A DNA stretch of 64,000 nt from NCBI GenBank assembly GCA_934047225.1, contig OW204001.1:11826201-11890200 (forward strand), written 5' to 3'. Positions within the stretch are counted from its first letter, which is position 1. Each line of letters starts with the position of its first letter. This DNA comes from Ypsolopha sequella. Its lineage: Eukaryota > Arthropoda > Insecta > Lepidoptera > Ypsolophidae. Below the pieces are notes generated by a model that did not search any database, was not told where the DNA came from, and saw only the letters and a program-made list of their open reading frames with translations. This document shows, one piece after another, positions 34,014 to 46,900 of the stretch. The position numbers and the translations under genes are program-made.

Positions 34014-34703
34014 TCCTGGGGGGGCCGGGGCTGCGACTCCTCCATGAGCTGTGTCCAGATCCACAACTCGGATCACTCCATCCTTGCCAGGCATTGTGCG
34101 GAAAATTCTCCCCAACTTCCATTGGAGCGGAGGCAGGTCATCCTCTTTGATGAGGACCAGTTCACCCACTTGAGGAGGGGAAGAAGGGGAGAGCTATTTG
34201 GAGCGGGTTTGCAGGGTATGGAGGTAGGATCTGGACCAGAGAGTCCAAAAGCGCTGAGAGAGCGCTTGAATGAGTTGAAACCGTTTAAGAGCAGATATGG
34301 GTCTGTCGTCAAAAGACTGCTCAGGTAGAGCGGTGAGCGGACGACCAATAATGAAATGTCCGGCCGTGAGAGGTTCAAAGTCCGTAGGGTCGGATGAAAT
34401 CGGGCAGAGGGGTCTTGAGTTGAGTATTATTTCGTGCAGAGCGCCGAACCAAGTTATGTGCTGATTCGCGAGCTTGTGAGTGATTGCATCATAGTTTGTG
34501 CCGCAGTCTGAGCGAATGAGAACTGGAGTACCGCGACGTGAGATAAAACCTAACAGGGCTCGTGCTGAGTGAAATTGAGTGTGATTGAGTGAATGTACGT
34601 CTGCTATTTCAAGTGATACGGTTGGCAACAAAATTGGTGTGTTAGTGACGTTCACTACACGTTGTGCGGAGTTACAAGAATTCTCTGTTGGAGTTGAAGT
34701 CAT
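33768..34703 (-). pseudogene. BEL/Pao integrase C-terminal remnant
   Basis: One minus frame broken by a single TAG at 34194-34196. Before the stop: LLGFISRRGTPVLIRSDCGT, an integrase core strand with Asp, then an internal deletion, then LTAGHFIIGRPLTALPE and QRFWTLWSRSYLHTLQTRSK. After it: VGELVLIKEDDLPPLQWKLG and RIFRTMPGKDGVIRVVDL. These are hallmark C-terminal blocks of BEL/Pao integrases. The last part runs into the 3' LTR. It is not functional. Confidence 0.85.
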
Positions 34704-34940
34704 TGAGTGAAAATGAACTGAGTGTGTATGTGATGAGTGTGTGTGTGATGAGTGTGCTGAGTATGCTGAGTGCTGGTTTCATTGAGTGAAAATGAGCTGA
34801 ATGTGTATGTGATGAGTGAATGTGTGAGTGAAAATGAGCTGAGTGTGTATGTGATGAGTGAATGTGTGAGTGAAAATGAGCTGAGTGTGTATGTGCTGAT
34901 TGAATGTGTGATGAGTGTGACTATATGTGAAAATGAGTTA
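34703..34940. repeat. Minisatellite of about 42 bp units
   Basis: About four imperfect copies of a unit containing 'gagtgaaaatgagctgagtg' and 'tgtatgtgatgagtg', inside the BEL/Pao element. The open frame across it is an artefact of the repeat. Confidence 0.75.
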
Positions 34941-35970
34941 TTAAAACTTGAGCGCTACCAACTCCAACGTGCGGATAGCTTGTAACTTGCGCGGGCCGAA
35001 AAAACAAAGGCTATGTTCAAACGGAACACGGAAAATAAACACGACAGAGAGAAAGAAAAAAAAAAAAAATTTTTTTTTTTAAAAACAACCTGTATATGAG
35101 CTGAACCAACGTGGAACACCCTATATGTGTACCATTAACAATAAGATCAGAGATGAGAAGAGAAGAAAAAAAAATTGTTTACTATATTTGTACTATATAT
35201 ACCCGGTTAAAACAGCAGACAATAACACGAGATTACCGTAACATTAAATATCAAAAAGGGCTGATCAACTTGTTCACCAAAATGTCATAACAGTATATTT
35301 ACAACAAAACATCAGTCGTCGAAAATTCTATTTATAGAATAAAATACCTACCTACTGCCTCGAACGCGTAAACAAACAAAGAATGTATTTACCTCGCAGA
35401 AATCGGATCTAAATGAGCGGACAATCCAATGATGCAATGTATACGTATGTACTCAAAATAAAACGAAATAAAACGAAATAAAACGAAATAAAACTCGCAC
35501 CAAAAAAAAATATTTCGCAAAATACGTGGGAAAACTATCTTTGACAGTGGGTAAATTACCCACTCCGCGGGTAAAAATTGGGTAAATTGGGTCGGGTCGG
35601 GTCGGGTAAATTTGGGTTTAATAAAGAAATATAGTGGACTGTATTAAACAATTGAGCTGAATGGATGGGCTGGTTCTATACCGATAAATGGAATGTTCTA
35701 GGCGGCGGTTCTAATTACCTACCCGCAATAGGTATTCGAGACCACAAAATATTTTTTGCCGGGAAAGGGGGCAAAATATTTAACCGGGTGAAAATGGACT
35801 GTAAATCGACGGGGGCTGGTTCAAACAAAGTTACGGGCCGGCGAGGGGGAGACGGGGGGTGATATAAACCAAAAATTTTCCGCTCGACGGACCAAAATTT
35901 TTCTTGGATTGAAAATGTTTTACTACCGGCTCGAAATGACCAAAATTCGATCCGGCCGAAGAACCAAAAT

Positions 35971-36443
35971 TGTAACCGCGGGGTTACAGAACTGCAGGGC
36001 TGATAGGATTTGAGGATATGACACGGGAGAAGAAAAGATTGTGGGAAACAATGTGGGTGCACTGACCTGGTTGGAATGTTTTGCTGGGCCGGCAAACGCG
36101 CCGCGTGTCGTCTCCTCTCGTTGGGCTGATTGAAGCTGGCGCTTTGGGCAGTGATGAGCTGGATGTCTTGGTTCTTGGTAACGTGAACACTACACTTTCA
36201 CAATCTAAATAATGGGTCCGCAATATTATTTGTGCTGGCAGCGCGAATGTGTACACACGTGTCGTTCTCTAGACGATTCGGACGGAACAGTCCGGCCGCG
36301 CGAGCGCGCAGACGTGCGCCTCCGGAGGCGTCTCGAGCCGAAGAGAGCGAGTGAACCGCGGGCAGCGCGCGACTCGATTCTGTCGCGAGCCACTTTCTGC
36401 GCATGCGCTGAAATGCGCATACCGTCACGCTGTAGCGTGAACA
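35971..36443 (-). repeat. 5' LTR of the BEL/Pao element
   Basis: 473-bp match to 33541-34013, with the same short frames and palindromic termini. Confidence 0.9.
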
Positions 36444-36448
36444 TATGG

Positions 36449-37191
36449 ATATATATTTACATTTTTATTTCTTAGTTGTAATTTTGACACTTCTTATTGA
36501 AAATATTTGACATTGTATTCTTATAAATTTAATTGTGACATTTACTTTTAATTATTTATTATTTTTTTCTTTTTAATTATAATGTTAATTGACCATATCA
36601 AATTGATATGTCCTACTATTTATATTAAGGTCTTACTGTATGTAACAAATAATGTTTATGTAAATTAATGTAGTTGTAATGTATTTCAAAATGTAATTTG
36701 ACCTACCAATGTAACGACCACTGCTACAATTATGGTTAAAATAAATTAATCTGAGACACGAGAAAAAGAAATCAGCCCCACTTTACATGTAGGAGAGGTA
36801 CAGCAAAAATGATTTTTTTTTCAAAATTTTGTGTTTCCACTTTATCGACGTATTTAATACGAGTATGTAAAAAAAATATGGCGAAACTATGACGGTTCCT
36901 CGTTGATTACGGAACCCTAAAAATAATTAAGTTTATCAGAATTCGTACATTTAGAAATAGTTTAATGTAAGCTCAGAATAAGACATTAAATTGGAAAAAA
37001 AAGCACCAGCCTGTTTACAAGCTGATATTAATCCATTAATGGAACTAAATACTGAATAATATCCTGAGACGTCCTTCATCACGTGACATGACATCACTTG
37101 GTTACTTTCTCTTCGTCCGTCATAAACTTTATCTCCCAAAAAATCCCCTGCACTTTCAGCTAGCCTAGCATAGTAAACCATATCGAGCTCG
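36449..37191. other. Gene-free stretch
   Basis: AT-rich. 36800-36915 is an interspersed repeat fragment ending 'gattacggaaccctaaaaat', related to 51050-51240. No gene seen. Confidence 0.4.
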
Positions 37192-37199
37192 ATAGCGCG

Positions 37200-37662
37200 C
37201 AGGGTTGGATTTCGTAGTATAATTATACTATTTGTACCATATTTTCATGACATGTAGTATGTAGTATCGTAATGGAACTATACTACGTAAAAATACCATA
37301 ATTTTATATTCAGGCCGACTGACTTGTTTTATTGGTTGAGACGTTTTGCTTTTTAATATTTACTCTACAATATAGGGAATTTGCATCGAATTTATGGCGT
37401 CTGACGACATGTTACGTCGAGTCAATGCCAAGGACGAAGTTTCGGCCGACGAATTGACTGATATAGACATCCAGTTGCCTCAATTTTATTAAATTATAAA
37501 TATTTTTAGTAAATTTTTCAAAATTTTCACTAACAGATAGGCTTTTTTATTTCAATTCAAAACAAAAATCCACGAAAAACGAGACGTAGTATAATTTTAG
37601 CCAAGCAGTATATTTTAAATTCCCATAGACAATAATTTTCCGAGGGTCTGAATCCAACCCTG
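37200..37662. mobile_element. hAT-type MITE with 8-bp TSD, upstream of gene B
   Basis: The termini CAGGGTTGGATT and AATCCAACCCTG are inverted, and the element is flanked by perfect 8-bp repeats ATAGCGCG (37192-37199, 37663-37670), the hAT signature. It is 463 bp, with no transposase. It lies 187 bp upstream of the gene B TATA box. Confidence 0.9.
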
Positions 37663-37848
37663 ATAGCGCGTGACTCTCTCTCACTCCGTTGATCTACCTC
37701 GAAAGGGATAGTCATGTTGTATCGGTCTGCTATGCTAGACCGGCAGGTCTTGGAGCTGCTGTATCTACTTATGTATATTCATCGACGGACGCTCCTCGTT
37801 ATCTGTAGATAAATTACGGCTCGATTATTATTCGCGATAAAAGGAGCA

Positions 37849-37855
37849 TATAAAA
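37849..37855 (+). promoter_or_regulatory. Putative TATA box of Ly6-like gene B
   Basis: TATAAAA lies 93 bp upstream of the gene B ATG, in a gap free of repeats between the hAT MITE and exon 1. Confidence 0.45.
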
Positions 37856-37941
37856 TTAATATCACATTGTCCGAGCAACCATCCAGCAAGTGGTGGGCAA
37901 GGCTTCAAAAGCTTGTGAGGGAAAAACAAAAACTAAATAAA

Positions 37942-37996
37942 ATGAAATATCTGTGTGTTTTCTTGGTGATTCTTGCTGCAACATTTTCTCGTAACG
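37942..37996 (+). CDS. Gene B exon 1 (signal peptide)
   Basis: Eighteen codons plus one base before 'g|gtgagt'. 'aaataaa' directly precedes the ATG. Confidence 0.8.
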
Positions 37997-40900
37997 GTGA
38001 GTTTTATGTTCATCACCAGAGAAACTGACGCTTTAAATTATGACAGCTTTTTAAAGGTTAAAACCATCGTACATGTATGAAATCCCATATAAACAGCTAT
38101 TGCTTTCAGTTTGTAGTTGTATAGTTATTAAAATTTGTTATTCATATCATATAACAATTCGATTGATTCAATTGATGGTACTTGGTGAAATATAATTTTT
38201 AACAAATTATGTTATTCCACAAATATTTATTTTTACATTATCTAAGGCTACCAGGTTCGTATCACACATCAACGGGCTACCAAATTATAAATTTAAATAA
38301 AACTTAACAAAATAAAACATCTAACTAAAATGAGAATAAGTTAATGTGAAAATAATATTTGTGTAATAAAAGTACATGAGTTTGTGTATAATTTGTTGTT
38401 TTCCATTAATGTGATAGAGAACACTGCAATGCTTTCAGGTGTGGTAATGATAAGAAGAGCTCTGTTTCAAAAGCAGGATTCCATATATTTGCTGTAAAAC
38501 TTTACAACTACCGTATTTCTAAAACTACATACGCCAGCCCCAATACTGTATTTTTAAAACTTTACATACAGCAGCCTAGTTACCGTATTTCTAAAACTCT
38601 ACAAACAGCAGCAAAATTACCGCATTTCTAAAACTCAGCAGCCAATAAACTTATACCAAGTTTTACCTGCGCGATAAATGTCCGTTAGTCCTGCGTTTTA
38701 GAAATACGGCATCCAAAACATTTCTTTTTTTTTTTTCATATTTTTTCACTATTATTTTTATTTTTAGTTGCCTATGTCTTAGCTAAATTGTAGCTGTGTA
38801 GGTCAAGTGGAGTGTGAGATTTAAAAGTGTTACCATAAAGACTTGATGAAGTGATATAAGAGTTTCTTACTTTGACTATGTTACTGATCAAACCTAATTT
38901 TAGGATAAACTAGTTTAGCCTACGCCAACCTAGTTTAGAGTTGTCATAAAAAAATAACCACAAAGGTTATTTGTGGCTGTTGCGCCACTAATACTAAATA
39001 ATGGAGTCACAAACCCCAATACTCTGCGCGCAGAAAAGTTTCACGGTTATGTAAAAAGTTTCACGGTATTGCGTTAGTCTCGTTCTCATCCGTACGTCGA
39101 GATTTAAGACATCTCTGTTAGCTTCCATGTACCCAAATAGTTATAAACCCCTCTATTATGTATCTTTGGTTGCCAACTGGACTGGAAACATAGATGAAAA
39201 CTGAACTTTCAAAATTGCCTTTAATGGGTATGGAACTATTTACGAACTGTGACGTCACTTTAAGTGCAAACATATCCTTAAACAATCGGAATTCAATTCG
39301 TTTTTTAGTATTTCTGTGGTTTTTTATGATAGTACTAGGCATCCAGTAGAGTTGGCAACTAAGGATGCATAGACCCGCAGGTTTCTTAAAAGGTCGGCTC
39401 CGCCAAACCTGCTCTCGCGTTTGGACAATTTAGCATATTCAATCAGAATATTTTTCACAAATAAAATTCGTGTACTTAGTTAAGAAGTTAAACTACATTG
39501 ATATTATTTTGTATGCATATCTTGGCACTTTGTTAGTGCATATAATCCGATGTCTAGAGATGACAAGGGTTACAGCGATAACTTTGATATATTTTCAAAC
39601 AACTTCAATTCCTTTAAGGGTCGGTGTTCCGAGATTCGGGGTTCGGGGTTATGGCTTTTTAAGACGGTAAAAATTCAAATTTCTAAACAAAATAAATACC
39701 ACTTGTTACCTTACAAGATGAAGTGCAGGTTCATTAAAAAAAATCACGGCAATAATGTATAGTAACTTCAGAAAAAAAACAGGAATTTCAAGAAAATCTC
39801 TTGAATAGCATTGCAGCGCTACGGGTGTAACCTGAACTTGAAAATCCTGTTTTTTTTTCTAAAGTTACTATACATTAGTGCCAAGATTTTTTTTAATGAA
39901 CCTGTACTTCATCTTGTAAGGTAACAAGTGGTATTTATTTTGTTCAGAAATTAATATTTTACTATCTTAAAAAGCCATAACCCTGAACCCTGTTTTGGCC
40001 AATCTCGGAACTCCGACTCTTCTGTGCTCACTTTATTTGAATGAAGAGTAAAGCTTACAATTTTTGTTTATTTTGTGTAACATTTATTTATGTTTTGTTT
40101 TGTAGTTGTCTTTAATTTATATGATAGTTAAGTAATTTTTCATCTTTTAACCGTGCATGTTGTGTGTATACGTTTTGAAAAGCAGCCTTTTCCAAACGGT
40201 TGTAGTGTTATTTTAAGAAATTTGACTGTAATCTGTTGTATTATAATATACCTTATAAATAAAATAAAATAAAAAGATAATGAGACGTGGTCTTTTACCA
40301 AAGGCTTCATCCGCCGATTTAAGGTCGCTGAACGAGCTATGGGGCGGGCTATACTTGGGATATCTTTGATGGATAAAAACGAAACGAAGATATCCGTCAG
40401 AGATCGAAGGTGACCGACATAGCCTGCCGAATCAGTAAGTTAAAGTGGCTGGCCATATTTATCGCCGACGTGATAACCGTTGGGGCCGTAAGGCATTGGA
40501 ATGGATACCACGTACAGCAAAGCGCAGCGTAGGCCGCCCTCGTGCCCGCTGGACTGACGACCTGAAGGACGGCTGTTGCGTGTGGCGGCTGGATGAGGAT
40601 GACTGAGGACCGCCAAGAGTGGCGTAATATTGGGGAGGCCTATGTCCAGCAGAGGACGAATACGGGCTGATGGATGGATGGATGGAAAAAGATAATATAC
40701 TTGTACGTCAGTTAAGCAGTAACTGTGGTTATCAATTTATCATTATCATGATCATATCTAACGCTACCAAAAATAAAGGAGAGATCGAAGCGATAACATT
40801 GTAGCCACGAAAACTGGGGAAACTGATTATTCATGATAAATTTTCGTAGCTTGCGTGACAAACTTCAAAATACAAAAAAAAAAACGGTCAAGTTCTAGTT

Positions 40901-43900
40901 GTACTCACACCCTGAGGGTTTGATACCATTTAAATAAATTAATAGACTAAATGTTTCAAACAAAAATTATAAACTTATCCACAAAATATATAAAATAAAA
41001 CTGCAAAATTAAGTTGGTCAAGTATTCGGTTACGTGACCCTAAATCTACGTGAATTCCGGTTTGAAACTCCTTGCAATTACATAATGTTAACTGTAACCC
41101 ATTTTCTTCCCAGTAGATGCCCTCGAGTGCTACGTATGCCGTGGAGCGGGTTGCTTAGAGGTTTCTGAAGACATGGTGCAGACGTGCCCATCACCGCCAG
41201 CCCCCACTGACGCACCAGAGCCACCCACTGATCATGACATGGACTTCGACCAGTCCATTGATGCAGTTCAGGTGAGATTACCACTTACTTCATGGATCCA
41301 TCGAGATCGTATAGCATTGCAATCTTTACGATACCAATTTAATCACCATCATCGTTTTGCTCGCATTCAAATACAAACTTTTTAAACCAAAACCTTCAAT
41401 CTTCGTAAATTAAAATTTTCTCATTTCTAATACTAAAGAATTACTTCCTTGGAGAATTGTCCGAAGGAAACATTTCAGTAGACTAAAATAGTAAATGTCT
41501 GGATTTCAGTTATGATTAATTACCAACAAAAACTTTGTTTTTGGTCTAATAGAAGGACTTCCTAACTGTAGCCTATCCTTTTGGATTTGGGTCTTCCTGC
41601 CTTCCTATCATATCCTGCTCTATCCTCGACCACCATGTTAGTCAGTAAAAGAGAAACCAGGCCAATGACTTTTCCACGAAATTCATAAGACGAAATTTTG
41701 TTTTTTCGTACTTACCATATAGCATAATATTACAAATAAAATAAGCGACCGTAGCTCAGGAGAATGCTGGCCTCTTAATCTTGAGATCTAACTTAGATCT
41801 CCGGTCAGGCATGCACCAAGAGTTTTTCGGAATTGATGTGCATAGTATTTGTATCATCACTATCACTACATAGTATAAAACAAAGTCGCTTCCCGCTGTC
41901 TGTCTGTCCCTATGTATGCTTAGATCTTTAAAACTACGCAACGGGTTTTGATGCATTTTTTTAATAGATAGAGTGATTCAAGAGGAAGGTTTATATGTAT
42001 AATACATGCCCGTGCAAAGCTGGGACGGGTCGCTAGTTACCTAGTACTTGAGGAAACCTGCATGCCCTAAAAAGCGTGTATTTAAGCCCGTAGAACGGCG
42101 ATAGAGCTGACCAGTCACCACAGATCACGTTGGGACGTAATAATCGCCTATGAAACGCGGGTGTACCGAGTGTGGACTGTGACTTGCATTTCACAGTTTA
42201 CACTCAGGAAAACCTCTGACACCCCCTAGGGGATTCATTTCGTGACGATATTTATAACATAATAATTAATATAAGATGCTGAAAAATAAAGGATAAAACT
42301 TAGCGAAATTGACAAGATCTTTGCTCTTTAAGGTTAAACGTCAGTCGCTTAGCGCAAACTGCATAACTTAACTTTGTTTTTCTTGCTTAGTAGTAAAAAA
42401 TTGAAAAAGCTTTTGGTATGTGGTAGTTGACACTAATAGTTCAGTATAAGTGAGGGTTATAAAGCATGAGTTTGAAATTTAATGCACAATTAGTCATGAT
42501 CTTGTCCAAACAAAGTTAAAACAGCATTATAAGTTGCATTTTGAGAATATCGTGATTAATTGTCTATACAATTTCAAACTTTTGCTTTATAAACCTCGCT
42601 AGTACTGAGCTATTGGCCTCAAATGTCACAGACCAAAATGCTTTTCAATTTTAAATATCTATCTATAAACAAGTAAAACAATGTTAAGTTATGCACTTTG
42701 CGCTAAGCTAATGACGTTTAATACTTACCTATTAATTTATTTGGAATGTACCTTTCTATACTTTCTAATATTCTATATTACGCCGGACCCAAATATATTA
42801 AAAAAACGCAATCCCTATACTGTATTACGCCACCCCGCTATAAAAACCAAATTTGCTAGTATCCAGTACAACGTGCAATCTATTTTCTTGTATCAACATT
42901 TACACTATGTCATACATTGAGTGTAAAAAATCTGTTACATCATGGTTGAAACAACTTGACTATGGTGAAACTGAAAATTTGCTGAAATACTATACCTGAT
43001 TTTATAATAAAGAAGAATAATTAAAATCAAATAAAAATATTATTAAAATAAAAAGTACTTATATATATTTATTTAATCCTAACCAAACCCCATTTCAACT
43101 TTCCCTCTTATTCATAAGTTAGCTTAACTTAATTTTTAAATAGTATTTTTTAACTTAGTTAATTTAGGTAACTTCTACATAATATAAGTCTTAATGAATA
43201 AGTTATTGTTAAACATAAGGAAGAGCGGTCTCATCCTAATACAGGTTTTTCTATAAACTTAAATGGACAAGGCCTACATACTGTGTACCTACAACTTGTT
43301 TTCTAAATTAACAATTTTGAATTATTTTTTTTGTATTTTTATACTGAGCTTATCTAGGCTTGAACGGACATGTATTAGAGCGAATAGCAAAAAAAAAATT
43401 ATTATAAAGCATATATAAGATCAAAGTAAATTTTTACCACAACTTTCTTATTAAGGCGCTACGGAAAAAAAATTGACACTTTTAGAACTTGCATATCTAC
43501 TTCAGTAACTAATGTATTATTTTGATAAACTAGTATATTATTTTTGGAATCTTTTCCTAGGGACCTGTTAAACGGAAACACGATTGGAAAAATTCGGCTC
43601 GATACAAATATTTATTGAAATGAGGTATTTTTCGACAACTTGGTTTGACAATTTGGAATGACAGGACTGCAATTATATTTTATTAGATGGGCTTTAAGTA
43701 TCTAGGACCTAGTTAAACGAAATTTTGATAAAAACTTTAGTACATTTTATACAGACTTTTTTCTGCTTTTTCACGATTCCGTCCCTCTCGCGCTGAGGAT
43801 TTTTTCGCATATTGGGTAACAGGGACGCTAAAACTTTTACTTTTCGCCTTAACATTTATGTATGTAAATAATCTTCTGTAAACCTATTCAAACGATATTC

Positions 43901-46900
43901 AAAGTTACAGTATTCACCCGCTTTCACAACAATATCGCAAATAAGATATGGGTTTTATCTGGTGCGAAAATATTACAATCATAAATAATTATACGCCTTT
44001 ATACATCATAAAATAGTTTAGATCTTATTGATATACCGTGATCAATAAAAATACAATATTTCATTCATAAAAAATAAATCTTATCAAAAACAAACTACCT
44101 TATAAATCGATAAACATGCTTTGGCGGTGAATTTACACAAATGAATTTTCGAGTAGAGCCTTTTGCCCGCGGTTCCGCCCGCGTTAAAACTGTAAGTAAC
44201 TCTTCTCCTCACCGCTTTACCTCCGACTTCTTTTACAAAAATGTTCACCACTCAGCTCTTGTTTCATAAAATGCAACGTTTCAAAAACAAATATACAGTA
44301 CTAGCTTTTGCCCGCGCTGATTTCGTTTGCATTTTCCGGGGATAAAAAGTAGCTTATGTCTCTCTACGGCCCATAAACTATCTCTATGCAAAAAATCACG
44401 TCGATGCGTTGCTCCGTTGCTGCGTGAAATAAGGACAAACCAACATACCAACAAACAAACTTTCGCATTTATAATAAGAGTACGGATTACCGTTTAAATA
44501 ATGCTAAAAGCTTCTCTTCGGAAAAGATTGTTACAACCTTACGCTTTCTATACAATTAATAACAGATAGTGCATGTCCGGTCGGTCGGCTATAGATTTAT
44601 ATGCTCATTATATCTGTTGCAGATCTGCACTTACTTCTGTATCTAAGTATTAGCACAGTAGAGTAAAGTAACAGTACTATGTCGTCACATAAAACAGCCG
44701 AAACGCGCGCTTCCAAATCTCGGCATACCTCGGTAGTAGTCGCGGAGGGTGTGAGACGCTACCATATTTCCGCGCATTTATGTGAAAAGCCCTATTGCAT
44801 GCGCTTGCCGAGCGTTGTTTTAAGGACACTGCCCAGACGTAATACTGTTAATTTTCTCTACTGTGATATTAGTAGCTATTGGCAAAACCCTCATCAAAAT
44901 CAATTTGGTGATAAGATTACGATTATCGTTCGTGTGAATCTATGCGTCCGCTTGGAATTTATTAGGAACTGGAAACGGTTTTGGATATACCTAAGTTAAT
45001 TGTTTTTTTTAGGGTTCCATACCTCAAAATGAAAAAACGGAATCCTTATAGGATCACTTTTCAATCCTGAGACACTGGGTCTCAGTACATATGGACAGAG
45101 TCCCAAAGTAGTTTACAGTAATATAGGTTATTTATACTAACATAGTTAATAAGTTGTTTGTAGTACTAACACCTATGGCCTAGTCCGAAATAATTTTTTT
45201 TGATTTGATTTGATTTGATTTGATGTCCGTCTGTCAGTCAAGACCCTTTTGCTCGGGCCCCGTATAAGATATCAAGTTAAAACTGATACCTCCTTCCTAC
45301 AGAAATTTACAGCCCCATGGTGAAGAATATCAAGCTTCTAAGTCGACGCGAAAAAAGTTATTGCACTTTACATGAGTAATTTCATACAAGTTTGCTCACC
45401 ATGATAACCTTTAGAGCACTTCCAGTCGACTTAGAAACTTGAAATTTCGTTTACATGTAGGTCTTAAAAACACACACATGGGAAAAAATCCGAAAATCAC
45501 ATATATAAATATCGATAAAACAACAAAACCTACGTAGCAGTCGGATTGTGAAAAACCCGCCTTTTTCTAATTGATCGAAGCAGAACACTTAAATTCAAAT
45601 AATCACTTAATAGTTATTCAACAAAACCTTATTACACAATACATAGGTTACACGGTTTTGTTGAATATTTAGTGAATTTCAAATGTAATTGTTTCGTTTC
45701 GAATAATTGGAAAAAGGCGGGTTTGTCACAAGCCGGCTGGGAAAACGCTCTTAAATTTTTCACCAAAAATCTTTTTTTTTTCAAAACCGGTCATAACCAT
45801 ATATGACCTATAACCAAATAATTATTAAAATAAATAATTTTTCTTTCAAAAACACATTGAGATTCCTCTAAACATTTTTCAGTTTTGAGCACCGTTTTGA
45901 AGTAGTCTATTTATCCCCTGTTTGCGGTAAGCAGGTTTTCCAAGCATTATTAGCATTATATAGATATTTGGCGGTGTATTAAGAATACCCCTAAGACGTA
46001 AGCGTAACAAGAGGGGGTTTAAGGGGCTTCAGCCAAAAGTGAATTCAAGCCAAAAAACACCGTTTAGTTCCTTTTTTTTTTCATATTTGTGGTACGAAAA
46101 AATAACATGTTCCATGTTGTCTTGTAGTTGATAATTCTTAAACAATTTTTTCAAGCCATAAACGATTAATTGACGGTACTAAACCTAATGAACATCATCG
46201 TTGCAAGGCGTTCATTGTACGTATAACATTCTAGATTGTCGACGTTCCACTGCTCAACGAAGAAGACGCAGATGTGAAGAGCAACAGCTTTGTTCTTGAC
46301 AACTCTGAGCTGCCGGGAGAGAAATTCTTCGCCAGAGGACTCAAGCAGTACAGAGAAGATGACGATGGCGCTCGCTGTATCGCTGTTGTATACAATGAGG
46401 GTAAGAGACTTGGATTATAAAAAAACTATAGCAAATCCTCCCTTATTCGGAGGAAAGTAAGAGAACAGCTTCCGAATAGGCACAACCAGGTGGCCCACCA
46501 TGCCTGGGATAGATTGATGGCGGTACATCCATCCCCAATTGCCAGCCCTTGTATAAAACTGAAGGCAGCGCTCGGCAGCGGCGTCAATGGTGCGAAGGTT
46601 TCAGCACCACGCTCACCAACCCGCCTGCCCAGCGTGTGTGAGTATGGGAATTTCTTCCAAGAGGACCGCTAAGAATGGCTTAATCTTGAAGGCATATGTC
46701 CAGCTGTGGTCAAACTGGTGTGGTGGATGGACTAATGAATAGCAAATCCTTGGGGTCTAGATCAGTGCATGTAGAAATGGCCGCATGAGCGTGACGGCAC
46801 TTAACGAAAACGTCATCAGTGGGTTTTAAGTGGATACAAAAGTTAGTGTAAAAAAATTTAATCAGAAATAAAATTATCCTTCATTAAAAGGTTGTTCCGG

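Larger units (their letters stand above)
33541..36443 (-). mobile_element. Internally deleted BEL/Pao LTR retrotransposon
   Basis: Two 473-bp LTRs (33541-34013, 35971-36443), with termini TG...CA on either strand, are flanked by the 5-bp duplication TATGG (33536-33540, 36444-36448). The internal region is under 2 kb and keeps only the 3' part of pol. A primer-site-like 'tggttcttcggccggatcg' adjoins the 35971 LTR on the minus strand. It cannot be autonomous because gag, protease, RT and most of integrase are gone. Confidence 0.9.

Noticed and set aside
33782..34328. Several overlapping frames on both strands in GC-rich sequence
   Set aside because: They lie in the LTR and integrase tail of the BEL/Pao element and have few stops only because of GC content; duplicated unchanged in the other LTR.
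34770..34985. Open frame with repeated 'SENELSVYVMSECV'
   Set aside because: Translation of a 42-bp minisatellite in the BEL/Pao element on the strand opposite to its genes.
44679..44999. 106-codon open frame in gene B intron 2
   Set aside because: No recognisable domain, no splice or neighbour support, and no relation to the Ly6 exons; consistent with chance.
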